Program-made: the position numbers and the translations under genes
The notes under the pieces: generated by a model
What the model saw: only the letters and a program-made list of their open reading frames with translations
Told to the model about the DNA's origin: nothing
The model's database searches: none
Assembly: GCF_963677685.1 (NCBI RefSeq)
Contig: NZ_OY782185.1
Coordinates: 1-64,000 of the forward strand
DNA from: an uncultured Bacteroides sp.
GTDB taxonomy: Bacteria > Bacteroidota > Bacteroidia > Bacteroidales > Bacteroidaceae
DNA: 64,000 nt
Reading direction: 5' to 3'
Shown here: positions 50,314 to 58,417 of the stretch, piece by piece
How positions within the stretch are numbered: the first letter of the stretch is position 1
Layout: each line of letters begins with the position of its first letter

Positions 50314-50367
50314 CATTATAAGTTATCCTGATTACATTATAAGTTATGCGCATCACTTATAATGTAA
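50314..50367. repeat. 36-bp near-perfect palindrome with an extra half-site
   Basis: Arms TTACATTATAAGT (50332-50344) and ACTTATAATGTAA (50355-50367) enclose ATGCGCAT, itself a palindrome. The only mismatch in 36 bp is the 50345/50354 pair. A direct copy of CATTATAAGTTAT lies at 50314-50326, exactly 21 bp before the same motif in the palindrome. No T-run follows, so it is not a standard terminator. Candidate operator or recombination site. Confidence 0.7.
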
Positions 50368-50753
50368 ATTCAGAAAATGTGCATCGTATTATTTCTCCAA
50401 TGAATTGATGCTAATTAATAACAGGTTTAGACCTTGAAGAAGTTCCATTAAATCTAGGAAAGACAACTTTCTGTTTATTCAGATTAACAACAATTCGGGC
50501 TCAATTATAATAACTGAATCAAGAAGTATGACTCAGGCAGTAAATTCAAAATACTCAAGCATTCCTTTGGGAAGGAACATTAACAACATATCTTTAGAAA
50601 ATATATATTGTCAATGCATAAAACAAAGATAAGAGGATTTTATGTTGGGAACAACTTGTTGTTAAATCCCCAAGAATGTAAGCTGAGCCCACAATCCTTC
50701 AGGATTTCGGTATGATCCAAACTGACCCCATTTTACGGCATAATCATAAAAAG

Positions 50754-50791
50754 AAAAAGGATCGTTTGAATATAATCAAACGATCCTTTTT
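50754..50791 (-). terminator. Terminator of the SRP RNA-tRNA-Thr unit
   Basis: Perfect 16-bp stem AAAAAGGATCGTTTGA / TCAAACGATCCTTTTT with a 6-nt loop, directly after the 3' end of tRNA-Thr on the minus strand. Confidence 0.9.
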
Positions 50792-50792
50792 G

Positions 50793-50866
50793 AGCCTCTT
50801 GTCGGATTCGAACCAACGACCCCGAGATTACAAATCACGTGCTCTGGCCAACTGAGCTAAAGAGGC
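50793..50866 (-). tRNA. tRNA-Thr (anticodon TGT)
   Basis: 74-nt cloverleaf on the minus strand: acceptor GCCTCTT/AAGAGGC, D-arm AGCTCAGTTGGCCAGAGC, anticodon loop TTTGTAA giving TGT, and T-arm with GGTTCGAATCC. CCA not encoded. Its 5' end is 4 nt from the SRP RNA terminal helix. Confidence 0.97.
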
Positions 50867-50868
50867 AA

Positions 50869-50969
50869 GTGGGTAAGCTTACTATATCGCGCCGCTACAA
50901 CCAACTACCTTTGCTGCGGTCAAGCCCTGGAGGATTCGCAGGGAGCTAGCCGTATAGGACTTACCCGGG
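50869..50969 (-). ncRNA. ffs: Small signal recognition particle RNA (4.5S-like)
   Basis: About 100 nt on the minus strand folding into one long hairpin. The terminal helix pairs GGGTAAG (50961-50967) with CTTACCC (50871-50877), continued by CTATA/TATAG and GCTA/TAGC. The apical region CCAGG-GCTTGACC-GCAGCAAAGG aligns with the universally conserved SRP helix 8 (CAGG, tetraloop stem, GCAGC, AAGG of E. coli 4.5S). It binds Ffh for membrane protein targeting. A full promoter lies immediately upstream. Ends are estimated from the helix and promoter. Confidence 0.8.
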
Positions 50970-50971
50970 CA

Positions 50972-51002
50972 CAAAGGTAGACATTTTACTTAAATCTGCA
51001 AT
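50972..51002 (-). promoter_or_regulatory. Promoter of the SRP RNA-tRNA-Thr unit
   Basis: On the minus strand: ATTG (50999-51002, one base off TTTG), 19-bp spacer, TACCTTTG (50972-50979). The expected transcription start, about 7 nt on, falls at the first bases of the SRP RNA helix. Confidence 0.65.
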
Positions 51003-51321
51003 AGCCCCCAATTACTTTTTTCATTATGCAATCAGTAAACATTTACTTTTCAGAGAGTTAAGCCCACGAAAAAAAACAAAAAAATATTTTCCATTCCCAA
51101 AAATAGAGCTTCTATAACGCGTTAAACCTACCCATAAAGATAAAACTGAGAATATTTACCGCATACTTTTTCTATGTAATTATCCCTCTTTTTTCAAAAA
51201 AGATTCCCTAACCCATTCACGGTAAATTCTCATTATAGAAAAAACAGCTCTTAAATAGTATGAAATGAAGAACATTTTCATAGAAAGTACTAACTTTGTG
51301 CACTATTAACTAAAAAGACAT
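51003..51321. other. Non-coding region before the DUF4199 gene
   Basis: About 320 bp with the -7 box TAACTTTG at 51291-51298 and a widely spaced inverted repeat TGAGAATATTTACCG (51147-51161) / CGGTAAATTCTCA (51220-51232) with a 2-nt bulge. No coding potential seen. Confidence 0.5.
51291..51298 (+). promoter_or_regulatory. -7 box for the DUF4199-GT2 unit
   Basis: TAACTTTG fits TAnnTTTG and lies 23 bp before the start codon. Confidence 0.5.
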
Positions 51322-51855
51322 ATGCTAGAAAATAGAAATTACTTGCAGAAATATGCCATGCATTTTGGTACTTACATGGGAATCTATTGGGTTCTCAAAT
51401 TTATCCTTTTCCCTTTAGGGCTGAGTATTCCCTTTTTACTTTTCCTATTTGTAGGCTTAACCTTGGGAGTGCCATTTATGGGATATTACTATACCAAAAT
51501 GTATCGTGATAAAATATGCGGAGGCGAGATCCGCTTTTTACACGCATGGATATTTACCGTATTCATGTATATGTTTGCCGCTTTATTGACGGCAGTGGCT
51601 CATTTTGTTTACTTTCGCTTCATTGATCAAGGATTTGTCGTTAATACGTATACTGCTATTATCGATGGGTTTCTACATTCCGACATAGCCGGAATAGAAA
51701 CTTACAGCAGTCAATTAAAAGATACAATGAATGCCATCAGCTCACTTTCTCCCATAGAGATCAGCTTGCAGCTTCTTTCTCAAAATGTATTCTACGGAAG
51801 CATATTGGCCTTGCCTACGGCACTAATCGTAATGAAAAAGAAGAAAGCAGCCTAA
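51322..51855 (+). CDS. DUF4199 family membrane protein
   Basis: 177 residues with four hydrophobic segments (about 14-34, 36-55, 70-95 and 150-170), a layout and sequence style (YAMHFGTYMGIYWVLKF, GEIRFLHAWIFTVFMYMFAALL) typical of DUF4199 proteins of Bacteroidetes. Function unknown. It is followed 27 bp later by a GT2 glycosyltransferase gene; this order is frequent in Bacteroidales and suggests a shared membrane process. Confidence 0.8.
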   Translation: MLENRNYLQKYAMHFGTYMGIYWVLKFILFPLGLSIPFLLFLFVGLTLGVPFMGYYYTKMYRDKICGGEIRFLHAWIFTVFMYMFAALLTAVAHFVYFRFIDQGFVVNTYTAIIDGFLHSDIAGIETYSSQLKDTMNAISSLSPIEISLQLLSQNVFYGSILALPTALIVMKKKKAA

Positions 51856-51882
51856 ACATTTAGTAAAACTATAATTTAAGCC

Positions 51883-52836
51883 ATGGATATATCTGTTATC
51901 ATCCCCCTATTCAATGAGGAAGAGTCGCTACCGGAACTATATAACTGGATTGAAAAAGTAATGAGAACGAATAACTTCTCTTATGAGGTCATTTTCGTGA
52001 ATGACGGTAGTACAGACCGTTCATGGGAAGTCATTGAGCAACTCAAAGCACAAGCCGGTAACCGAGTAAAAGGGATTAAGTTTCGTCGCAACTACGGAAA
52101 ATCTCCAGCACTCTATTGTGGATTCAGAGAAGCACAAGGAAATGTAGTCATCACCATGGATGCAGATTTGCAAGATAGTCCGGATGAAATACCTTCTCTC
52201 TATCACATGATTATCGAACAAAACTATGACCTTGTATCAGGATGGAAGCAGAAAAGATATGACCCACTTACTAAAACCATTCCAACAAAACTGTTTAATG
52301 CTACAGCCCGCAAAGTATCCGGAATCAAAAATCTGCACGATTTCAATTGCGGACTAAAAGCCTACCGTAGAGAAGTTATTAAAAACATCGAAGTATATGG
52401 GGAAATGCACCGCTATATTCCATATTTGGCTAAAAATGCAGGCTTCAAGAGAATAGGAGAAAAAACAGTTCAGCATCAAGCAAGGAAATATGGCACAACA
52501 AAATTTGGATTAAGCAGGTTTGTTAATGGATATTTAGATTTGGTTTCTCTGTGGTTTCTCTCCAAATTCGGGATAAAGCCCATGCACTTTTTTGGATTAT
52601 TAGGTTCTCTGATGTTTCTTCTTGGCTTCATATCTGTCATTGTAGTGGGTGCTTCTAAGTTATACAATATGTATAATGGTATGCCCTATCATCTTGTAAC
52701 CGAATCTCCCTATTTTTATCTTTCACTCACAGCGATGATTATAGGAACACAATTGTTCTTAGCCGGCTTTTTAGGGGAACTCATTTCTCGAAACGCTCCG
52801 GAACGTAACAATTACCAAATAGAAGAAAGCATTTAA
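51883..52836 (+). CDS. Family 2 glycosyltransferase with two C-terminal membrane helices
   Basis: 317 residues. GT-A fold: ISVIIPLFNEEESLPELY, FVNDGSTDRSWEVI, then the metal-binding MDADLQDSPDEI and a later NCGLKAYRREV. Two membrane helices at about 233-257 and 278-300. This is the DPM1/GtrB/ArnC-like layout, in which a sugar is moved from a nucleotide sugar to a polyprenyl phosphate at the inner membrane. Sugar and acceptor unknown. Confidence 0.9.
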   Translation: MDISVIIPLFNEEESLPELYNWIEKVMRTNNFSYEVIFVNDGSTDRSWEVIEQLKAQAGNRVKGIKFRRNYGKSPALYCGFREAQGNVVITMDADLQDSPDEIPSLYHMIIEQNYDLVSGWKQKRYDPLTKTIPTKLFNATARKVSGIKNLHDFNCGLKAYRREVIKNIEVYGEMHRYIPYLAKNAGFKRIGEKTVQHQARKYGTTKFGLSRFVNGYLDLVSLWFLSKFGIKPMHFFGLLGSLMFLLGFISVIVVGASKLYNMYNGMPYHLVTESPYFYLSLTAMIIGTQLFLAGFLGELISRNAPERNNYQIEESI

Positions 52837-52869
52837 CCGGAGATAAAAAATATTATAACATAAAGCAAT

Positions 52870-53346
52870 ATGAAGAATTTGATAAAATTATTATTTATAA
52901 TAATCTTAATGGGGCCTGTTGCAGGAGCATTTGTTTCTTCTTGTTCTGAAGAAACTATTTGTGAGGGGCGCCCTAGTATGAATTGTTATATCTATAAAAC
53001 AAAATCATTGACGGCAGTAAATGACACGCTTGATTCTCTCACTGTCACAGCATTTGGAACAGATTCTATCATAATAAACAATGATAAAGATGTACACGAT
53101 ATGCTTCTCCCATTACGATATACCCAAGATTATACTATATTCGTACTACATTATAGTGCCAAGCTAAGAGATACCATCATCGTAGAGCATAGCAACACAC
53201 CCAAATTCATCTCCATGGATTGCGGTTACCAAATGCAACAAAGCATAACAAAAGTAAGTTATAGTAAGCATAAATTAGATTCAATTTATATATCAAATGA
53301 AGAAGCTAACACTAGTAAAACAGAAAACCTTAAGCTTTTCTATTAA
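52870..53346 (+). CDS. DUF6452 family lipoprotein-like protein
   Basis: 158 residues. N-terminal hydrophobic segment ending FVSSC (Cys25), a possible lipobox. Conserved cysteines follow (ETICEGRPSMNCY), then a beta-rich domain. The form matches DUF6452, a Bacteroidales family encoded next to DUF6048, as here. Its end overlaps the next gene by 50 bp. Function unknown. Confidence 0.78.
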   Translation: MKNLIKLLFIIILMGPVAGAFVSSCSEETICEGRPSMNCYIYKTKSLTAVNDTLDSLTVTAFGTDSIIINNDKDVHDMLLPLRYTQDYTIFVLHYSAKLRDTIIVEHSNTPKFISMDCGYQMQQSITKVSYSKHKLDSIYISNEEANTSKTENLKLFY

Positions 53347-54073
53347 GATTGTGCTCCTTCTTTTGATAAGTACGTCTATGCACGCACAAAGCACAAGACC
53401 AACAGGGCGAGGTGCAGGAAGAAACAATAAAAAAGAAGAGCAAAAAATCGAATATCCGTTATACAACGGAACCTATATCAGTGCTGATTTATATGGTTTA
53501 GGTAGTAAAGCTTTGGGAGGAGATTTCTTGAGTTCCGAAATTAGTATTGACGTCAACTTGAAAAACAGATTTTTCCCCGTTTTAGAGCTTGGTTACGGCA
53601 CTACGGATACTTGGGCTGAAGACGATGGCATTAATTACAAAACCAGTGCCCCTTATATGCGTATAGGGATAAACTACAACACAATGTACAAAAAGAAAAG
53701 AGAAAGCCATCTATATGTAGGATTTCGCTATGCACTAAGTAGTTTCAAATATGATGTCAGCAGTCCTTCACTAAGCGATCCGATATGGAAAGGTAACATC
53801 CCTAACCCTAATCTGCAAGACGGAATATGGGGCGGAAGTGTACCATTCAACCATACGGGGCTCAAAGGAAACATGCAATGGCTAGAACTCATAGTAGGTA
53901 TGCGCGTACAAGTATACAAAGACTTCATGATGGGATGGTCTGTCAGAATGAAACGCCGTCTCTCTGGCTCCGGAAGTGAATATGCTGATCCTTGGTATGT
54001 ACCGGGATTTGGGAAATATAGTTCCTCACAAATAGGCCTAACCTATTCTCTAATTTACAAATTACCTTTCTGA
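53297..54073 (+). CDS. DUF6048 family predicted outer membrane protein
   Basis: 258 residues. Signal peptide (about 10-31, ending MHAQ), then a basic linker (RPTGRGAGRNNKKEEQK) and alternating beta-strand sequence ending in LTYSLIYKLPF, with a C-terminal Phe typical of outer membrane beta-barrels. Aromatic-rich strands such as HLYVGFRYALSSFKYDV fit a small barrel. It starts inside the DUF6452 gene (50 bp overlap), so the two are coupled. Function unknown. Confidence 0.8.
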   Translation: MKKLTLVKQKTLSFSIKIVLLLLISTSMHAQSTRPTGRGAGRNNKKEEQKIEYPLYNGTYISADLYGLGSKALGGDFLSSEISIDVNLKNRFFPVLELGYGTTDTWAEDDGINYKTSAPYMRIGINYNTMYKKKRESHLYVGFRYALSSFKYDVSSPSLSDPIWKGNIPNPNLQDGIWGGSVPFNHTGLKGNMQWLELIVGMRVQVYKDFMMGWSVRMKRRLSGSGSEYADPWYVPGFGKYSSSQIGLTYSLIYKLPF

Positions 54074-54113
54074 CGAAGAGAATAAGAACCCATTCATTAA
54101 ATAGCAATAGTAT

Positions 54114-55133
54114 ATGGAAAATAAAAAATCAAGATTACATTTATTATGGATTATCCCCTTCATTTTGGGAACCATTTATATTATCCGAAGAGAACAGCAA
54201 AAACCTTACAACAGTATTGAAGGCTTGGTTTTCGGGACAGTATATCATGTTACTTACCAATATGACGACGATCTAAAGCCTGAAATCGACAAAGCTTTCA
54301 AGCACTTCGATGGTTCATTGTCTACTTTCAACGATACCTCAGTCATTTCACGTGTAAACCAGAACAAAGAGGTTGTTTTAGATAGCCTCTTCCTAAATGT
54401 ATTTAATCGCTCCATGCAAATATCGAAAGAGACAAACGGCGCTTTCGACATAACTGTAGCTCCTCTAGTTAATGCCTGGGGGTTCGGGTTTAAGAAAAGA
54501 AAACAAGTGGACAGTCTCACCATAGACAGCCTAATGCAACTTACTGGCTATGAAAAGATTGCAATCAAAGACGGCAAGGTTATCAAACAAGACCCACGCA
54601 TGATGCTCGACTGTAGTGCAGTAGCTAAAGGTTATGCAAGCGACTATATTGCAAATCTACTTAAATCAAAAGGCATCAAAAATTACATGGTCGAAATTGG
54701 CGGTGAGATTGTAGCCAAAGGATTTAACCCCAAGAAAGAAGCATGGCGGATAGGAGTAAATAAACCGGTAGATGACTCTCTTTCTCAAAATCAGGAATTG
54801 GAAGCAATTCTGCAACTAACAGATGTAGGTATGGCCACCTCCGGTAATTATCGAAACTTTTATTATAAAAACGGAAAAAAGTATGCCCACACTATCGATC
54901 CTCATTCCGGATACCCGGTACAGCACAGCCTGTTATCGTCTACAGTTGTAGCAAAAGATTGCATGACAGCAGATGCACTCGCTACAGCTTTTATGGTCAT
55001 GGGAATAGAAAAAGCGGAAGCCTTTGCTGATGCACATCCTGAAATAGAAGCCTACTTTATCTACAGTGACGAGAAAGGGAACCTCAAAAACTATTTCACC
55101 AAAAACATGAAAAAGTACGTGGCACAGGAATAA
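54114..55133 (+). CDS. apbE: FAD:protein FMN transferase (ApbE)
   Basis: 339 residues. N-terminal membrane anchor or signal (about 8-24), then the ApbE domain: GAFDITVAPLVNAWGFG, LDCSAVAKGYASDYIANLL, NYMVEIGGEIVAKG and the metal/FAD-binding HTIDPHSGYPV. It attaches FMN covalently to Thr or Ser of extracytoplasmic subunits such as those of Na+-NQR and RNF. None of these targets is in the window. Last gene of the plus-strand run that begins with DUF4199. Confidence 0.93.
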   Translation: MENKKSRLHLLWIIPFILGTIYIIRREQQKPYNSIEGLVFGTVYHVTYQYDDDLKPEIDKAFKHFDGSLSTFNDTSVISRVNQNKEVVLDSLFLNVFNRSMQISKETNGAFDITVAPLVNAWGFGFKKRKQVDSLTIDSLMQLTGYEKIAIKDGKVIKQDPRMMLDCSAVAKGYASDYIANLLKSKGIKNYMVEIGGEIVAKGFNPKKEAWRIGVNKPVDDSLSQNQELEAILQLTDVGMATSGNYRNFYYKNGKKYAHTIDPHSGYPVQHSLLSSTVVAKDCMTADALATAFMVMGIEKAEAFADAHPEIEAYFIYSDEKGNLKNYFTKNMKKYVAQE

Positions 55134-55168
55134 TTCTGTTCCTTACTTTCATAAGAGACAACTACAAG

Positions 55169-55540
55169 CTATTTTAGGAAAACAAAATAGACAGCCAGTA
55201 CTAAGCAAAAGAAGGCTGCCAAGTGATTCCAATGAAGCGCCTCACCTTTAAAAAACAGAGTAGAAAACAGGGTGAAAACGAGAAGCGTAATCACCTCCTG
55301 AACAACCTTTAGCTGCATCAAGGAGAAAGGACCGCCGTTTCCCTCAAATCCCATACGATTAGCAGGAACCTGAGCGCAATATTCAAAGAATGCAATGAGC
55401 CAGGAAAATAAAATAACTCCTATGAGAGGCCAGTGATTAATCACCTTGGCCTCTTGTAATTTCAAATGGCCATACCAAGCAAATGTCATAAAAGTATTAG
55501 ATACCACCAATAACAATACAGAAAACAAAGCCTTTGACAT
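55169..55540 (-). CDS. DMT family small membrane protein (DUF486)
   Basis: 123 residues with four membrane helices. The sequence ALFSVLLLVVSNTFMTFAWYGHLK and EYCAQVPANRMGFEGNGGPFSLMQLKVVQEVITLLVF is the characteristic DUF486 pattern, related to small drug/metabolite transporters. The frame also has a TTG five codons upstream (55555); ATG 55540 is preferred. Substrate unknown. Single gene. Confidence 0.88.
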   Translation of the reverse strand: MSKALFSVLLLVVSNTFMTFAWYGHLKLQEAKVINHWPLIGVILFSWLIAFFEYCAQVPANRMGFEGNGGPFSLMQLKVVQEVITLLVFTLFSTLFFKGEALHWNHLAAFFCLVLAVYFVFLK

Positions 55541-55593
55541 ATCGATTTTAATCAATCTTTAATTACAGCAAAAGAACATTTTATTGAGAACAA

Positions 55594-56349
55594 TTAATCC
55601 GAAAGAGTAGTAGCTTCCGGCAACAAATCATTTTGTACATTCGTCATACTGCCCCATAGGCTATAACGAGCTTCCGGATTCATGGTTTCTAAGCGATGAA
55701 GAATATCTTTCATATCACTTCTACTCGATTGCGCCTCATAAGGACAATTTTTCACCTGCTTCCTGTAATTTCTCAGTTGTGCTAATTCTATCAGGTCCGA
55801 TTCATGTACCAGACACATCGGGCGAATAACCGTCATATCAAACTTACGCATAACCAATTTAGGAGGCATTGTAGAAAACGCACCTTGATAAGTCATGTTC
55901 ATCAACAAAGTTTCCAATATATCATCCATATGATGTCCTAATGCGATTTTATTGCATCCTTGCTCTTTAGCCACAGTAAACAAAGCCTTTCGACGATTCC
56001 AAGAACATAAAAAACAAGGAGATTTCCGAGTATCCGTAGTAGCATCAAAAGAGGTCTCATAAGTCAGAAACGGAATGCCAAAAGAATTGGCATACTCTTT
56101 AAGATATTCCAGATCACTCCAATAAGGAATGTTAGACATCACTACATGAACTGCCACAACAGAGAAACGGGGCTTAAAAATGCGCATCCTCTTTCCCAAT
56201 AATTCAACTAAAGCCAATGAGTCTTTTCCACCAGACAATCCAACAAGGATCTTATCCCCCTCCTCTATCAGATTATATTGCACCACTCCCTTGCTAAAAC
56301 GTTTGTTAAGACGCTTAATAAGTTTCTCTTCTTCCGTAAATTGTACCAT
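55594..56349 (-). CDS. ttcA: tRNA 2-thiocytidine synthetase-like protein TtcA
   Basis: 251 residues from ATG 56349. PP-loop ATPase motif VGLSGGKDSLAL near residue 36, and the CxxC pair SPCFLCSWNRRKAL that holds an iron-sulfur cluster in TtcA, followed by GHHMDDILETLLMNM. It thiolates C32 of certain tRNAs. The frame is open to 56424 but the added N-terminus does not match the family. Related TtuA enzymes make another thio base, so the exact product is inferred. Confidence 0.85.
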   Translation of the reverse strand: MVQFTEEEKLIKRLNKRFSKGVVQYNLIEEGDKILVGLSGGKDSLALVELLGKRMRIFKPRFSVVAVHVVMSNIPYWSDLEYLKEYANSFGIPFLTYETSFDATTDTRKSPCFLCSWNRRKALFTVAKEQGCNKIALGHHMDDILETLLMNMTYQGAFSTMPPKLVMRKFDMTVIRPMCLVHESDLIELAQLRNYRKQVKNCPYEAQSSRSDMKDILHRLETMNPEARYSLWGSMTNVQNDLLPEATTLSD

Positions 56350-56450
56350 AATTATAAAAATCGGCTGCAAAAGTAAACCAAAAGAATGGTTTAAAGAAGA
56401 ATTAACATAATAGAAATCTTGCAATCATAATATTATTAGCAAAGTTTTTG

Positions 56451-56458
56451 TACTTTTG
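56451..56458 (+). promoter_or_regulatory. -7 box for the TPR-PD40/NfeD/FloA unit
   Basis: TACTTTTG fits TAnnTTTG, 28 bp before the start codon. Confidence 0.45.
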
Positions 56459-56486
56459 AAAATCAGAAAGATAAACTTAAATTAAT

Positions 56487-57920
56487 ATGAAGAAAAGACC
56501 TATTATATTCATACTATTATGTTTTACTATGGTAGCCGCTTCCGCACAAAGTTTAGCAGAAGCTAGAACCATGTTTACAAAAGGAGAATATGACAAGGCG
56601 AAACCTGTTTTCGAAAGATATGTAAAATCTCGATCTTCTAATGCCAATTACAACTATTGGTACGGTGTATGCTGCGTAAAGACCGGAGAAGCTGCCAAAG
56701 CAGTAAAGCATTTAAAGTTTGCTACCAAAAGAAAAGTTCCAAAAGCTCCTCTCTATCTTGCCAATGCCTACAATGACCTATATAGATTTGATGAAGCAGT
56801 GAACAGCTATCAGCAATACATCGACTTTTTACAAAAAAAGAAAAAATCTACTGAAGAAGCAGAAGAATTATTAAAAGAGGCTAAACTAAATGCGCGCATG
56901 ATAAAAGGAGTAGAAGATGTGTGCATCATAGACAGTTTTGTAGTTAATAAAAAAGACTTCCTTAATTACTATAAAATCAGTCAAGAATCGGGCAAGCTAT
57001 TTACCTACAATAATTATTTCGGCAAACAAGAAAAAAGCGAAAGCACGGTATATGAAACCCAGATAGGAAACAAGATTTATTATAGTGAAACAGGTAAAGA
57101 TGGGAAACTCGATATCTTTACAAAAAACAAGATGCCCAACAAATGGGGAGAAAGAGTGGCACTACCTGAGAATATCAACGGAACAGGTAATGCCAATTAT
57201 CCGTACGTATTAACTGACGGACAAACCATTTATTTCGCATCAGACGGAAAAGGTTCCATCGGTGGATATGACATCTTCGTTACCCGATACAATACAAATA
57301 CCAACACATATCTTACCAGTGATAATATTGGTATGCCTTTCAATTCGCCTTATAACGATTACATGTATGTGATCGATGAATATAACAATCTTGGATGGTT
57401 TGCTTCGGATCGTTATCAACCGCAAGGGAAAGTCTGTATCTATGTATTTATACCCAATTCTTCTAAGCAAATATACAACTACGAAGCCACTGACCCCGAA
57501 CTAATGAGACGCTTAGCCCAATTACATTCTCTTAAAGAGACATGGAAAGACACAAAGAGAGTTAACAATGCAATAGCGAGACTCAAAAGCGTAATAAATG
57601 AAAGGCCGGAAATAAGAGAAACATACGACTTTGAATTTATAATTAACGATGAATTAACCTATCACAGTATTGACCAGTTTAAATCATCGAAAGCTAAAGA
57701 ATTATTCAGAAGATACAAGCAAAAGTCCAACGACTACCAAGAACAAAAAGAAAAGCTAAGTAAGCAAAGAGAGTTATATGCAGAAGCCAATAAAACAGAA
57801 CGCTTAAAGATGTCTCCAGCTATTCTCGATCTAGAAAAACGAGTTGAAGAAATGGCCACGGAAGTGAAACAATTGGCAATCAGCACCCGTAATACAGAAA
57901 TAATGTACCTTAAAAAATAA
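56487..57920 (+). CDS. Secreted TPR and PD40 (WD40-like) repeat protein
   Basis: 477 residues. Signal peptide (1-20, ending ASA). Tetratricopeptide repeats at about 22-135 (FTKGEYDKAKPVFERYVK, ANAYNDLYRFDEAVNSYQQYI), PD40-type beta-propeller blades at about 195-310 (LTDGQTIYFASDGKGSIGGYDIF), and a Lys/Glu-rich coiled coil from about 400 to the end. Similar TPR-PD40 proteins occur in Bacteroidetes envelope machines such as the type IX secretion component PorE, but that has an OmpA domain which is absent here. It lies 5 bp before the nfeD gene, so an envelope role is likely. Confidence 0.82.
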   Translation: MKKRPIIFILLCFTMVAASAQSLAEARTMFTKGEYDKAKPVFERYVKSRSSNANYNYWYGVCCVKTGEAAKAVKHLKFATKRKVPKAPLYLANAYNDLYRFDEAVNSYQQYIDFLQKKKKSTEEAEELLKEAKLNARMIKGVEDVCIIDSFVVNKKDFLNYYKISQESGKLFTYNNYFGKQEKSESTVYETQIGNKIYYSETGKDGKLDIFTKNKMPNKWGERVALPENINGTGNANYPYVLTDGQTIYFASDGKGSIGGYDIFVTRYNTNTNTYLTSDNIGMPFNSPYNDYMYVIDEYNNLGWFASDRYQPQGKVCIYVFIPNSSKQIYNYEATDPELMRRLAQLHSLKETWKDTKRVNNAIARLKSVINERPEIRETYDFEFIINDELTYHSIDQFKSSKAKELFRRYKQKSNDYQEQKEKLSKQRELYAEANKTERLKMSPAILDLEKRVEEMATEVKQLAISTRNTEIMYLKK

Positions 57921-57925
57921 ATTTT

Positions 57926-58390
57926 ATGGATATACTCATTATCGCAGCCCTCATTATCGCAGCCGTAGTTCTATTTTTAGTAGAACTATTTGTGATTCCA
58001 GGCATTAGTATAGCAGGCGTTTCCGCCTTGGTTTGCATCGTATATGCCAACTATTACGCCTTTGCAAATCTGGGGGCAACCGGCGGTTTTATTACCCTGA
58101 TTATTTCGGCAATAGCCTGTATCGGCTCATTGGTGTGGTTTATGCGCTCTAAGACTCTTGATAATTTGTCACTAAAGAAGAACATAACTTCGAAAGTGGA
58201 CAATAGCGCCGCACTCAAAATTAGAGTAGGCGATAAAGGTGTATGCACAACACGCCTAGCTTTAATAGGCTATGCAGAATTCGATGGAGAAGTCGTAGAG
58301 GTAAAATCAACCGACGGTTTCCTTGATTCCAAAACTCCTGTAATAGTAGAGCGTATTAATGACGGAGTCATTCTTGTAAAAAAGCAATAA
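57926..58390 (+). CDS. NfeD family protein
   Basis: 154 residues: membrane helices at about 3-25, 27-50 and 52-72, then a C-terminal OB-fold (GDKGVCTTRLALIGYAEFDGEVVEV). NfeD proteins pair with SPFH/flotillin proteins, and here floA follows 27 bp later. They act in membrane microdomain organisation. Short NfeD type without the N-terminal protease domain. Confidence 0.9.
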   Translation: MDILIIAALIIAAVVLFLVELFVIPGISIAGVSALVCIVYANYYAFANLGATGGFITLIISAIACIGSLVWFMRSKTLDNLSLKKNITSKVDNSAALKIRVGDKGVCTTRLALIGYAEFDGEVVEVKSTDGFLDSKTPVIVERINDGVILVKKQ

Positions 58391-58417
58391 TAATATTCAC
58401 TAATAAATTGATAAACT

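Larger units (their letters stand above)
49968..50753. other. Non-coding region upstream of the PUL regulator
   Basis: About 790 bp. Contents: the regulator -7 box (50000-50007), a direct half-site plus 36-bp palindrome (50314-50367), a small hairpin TTCCTT/AAGGAA (50572-50587), and a short piece (about 50680-50740) that resembles an insertion sequence end (GATCCAAACTGACCCC). A frame at 50153-50356 on the minus strand codes for nothing recognisable. It looks like a worn-down region left after rearrangement. Confidence 0.5.

Noticed and set aside
50153..50356. 67-codon open frame on the minus strand in the region upstream of the PUL regulator
   Set aside because: Covers part of the palindrome, begins with repeated ITYN-type codons coming from that repeat, and has no promoter or recognisable domain.
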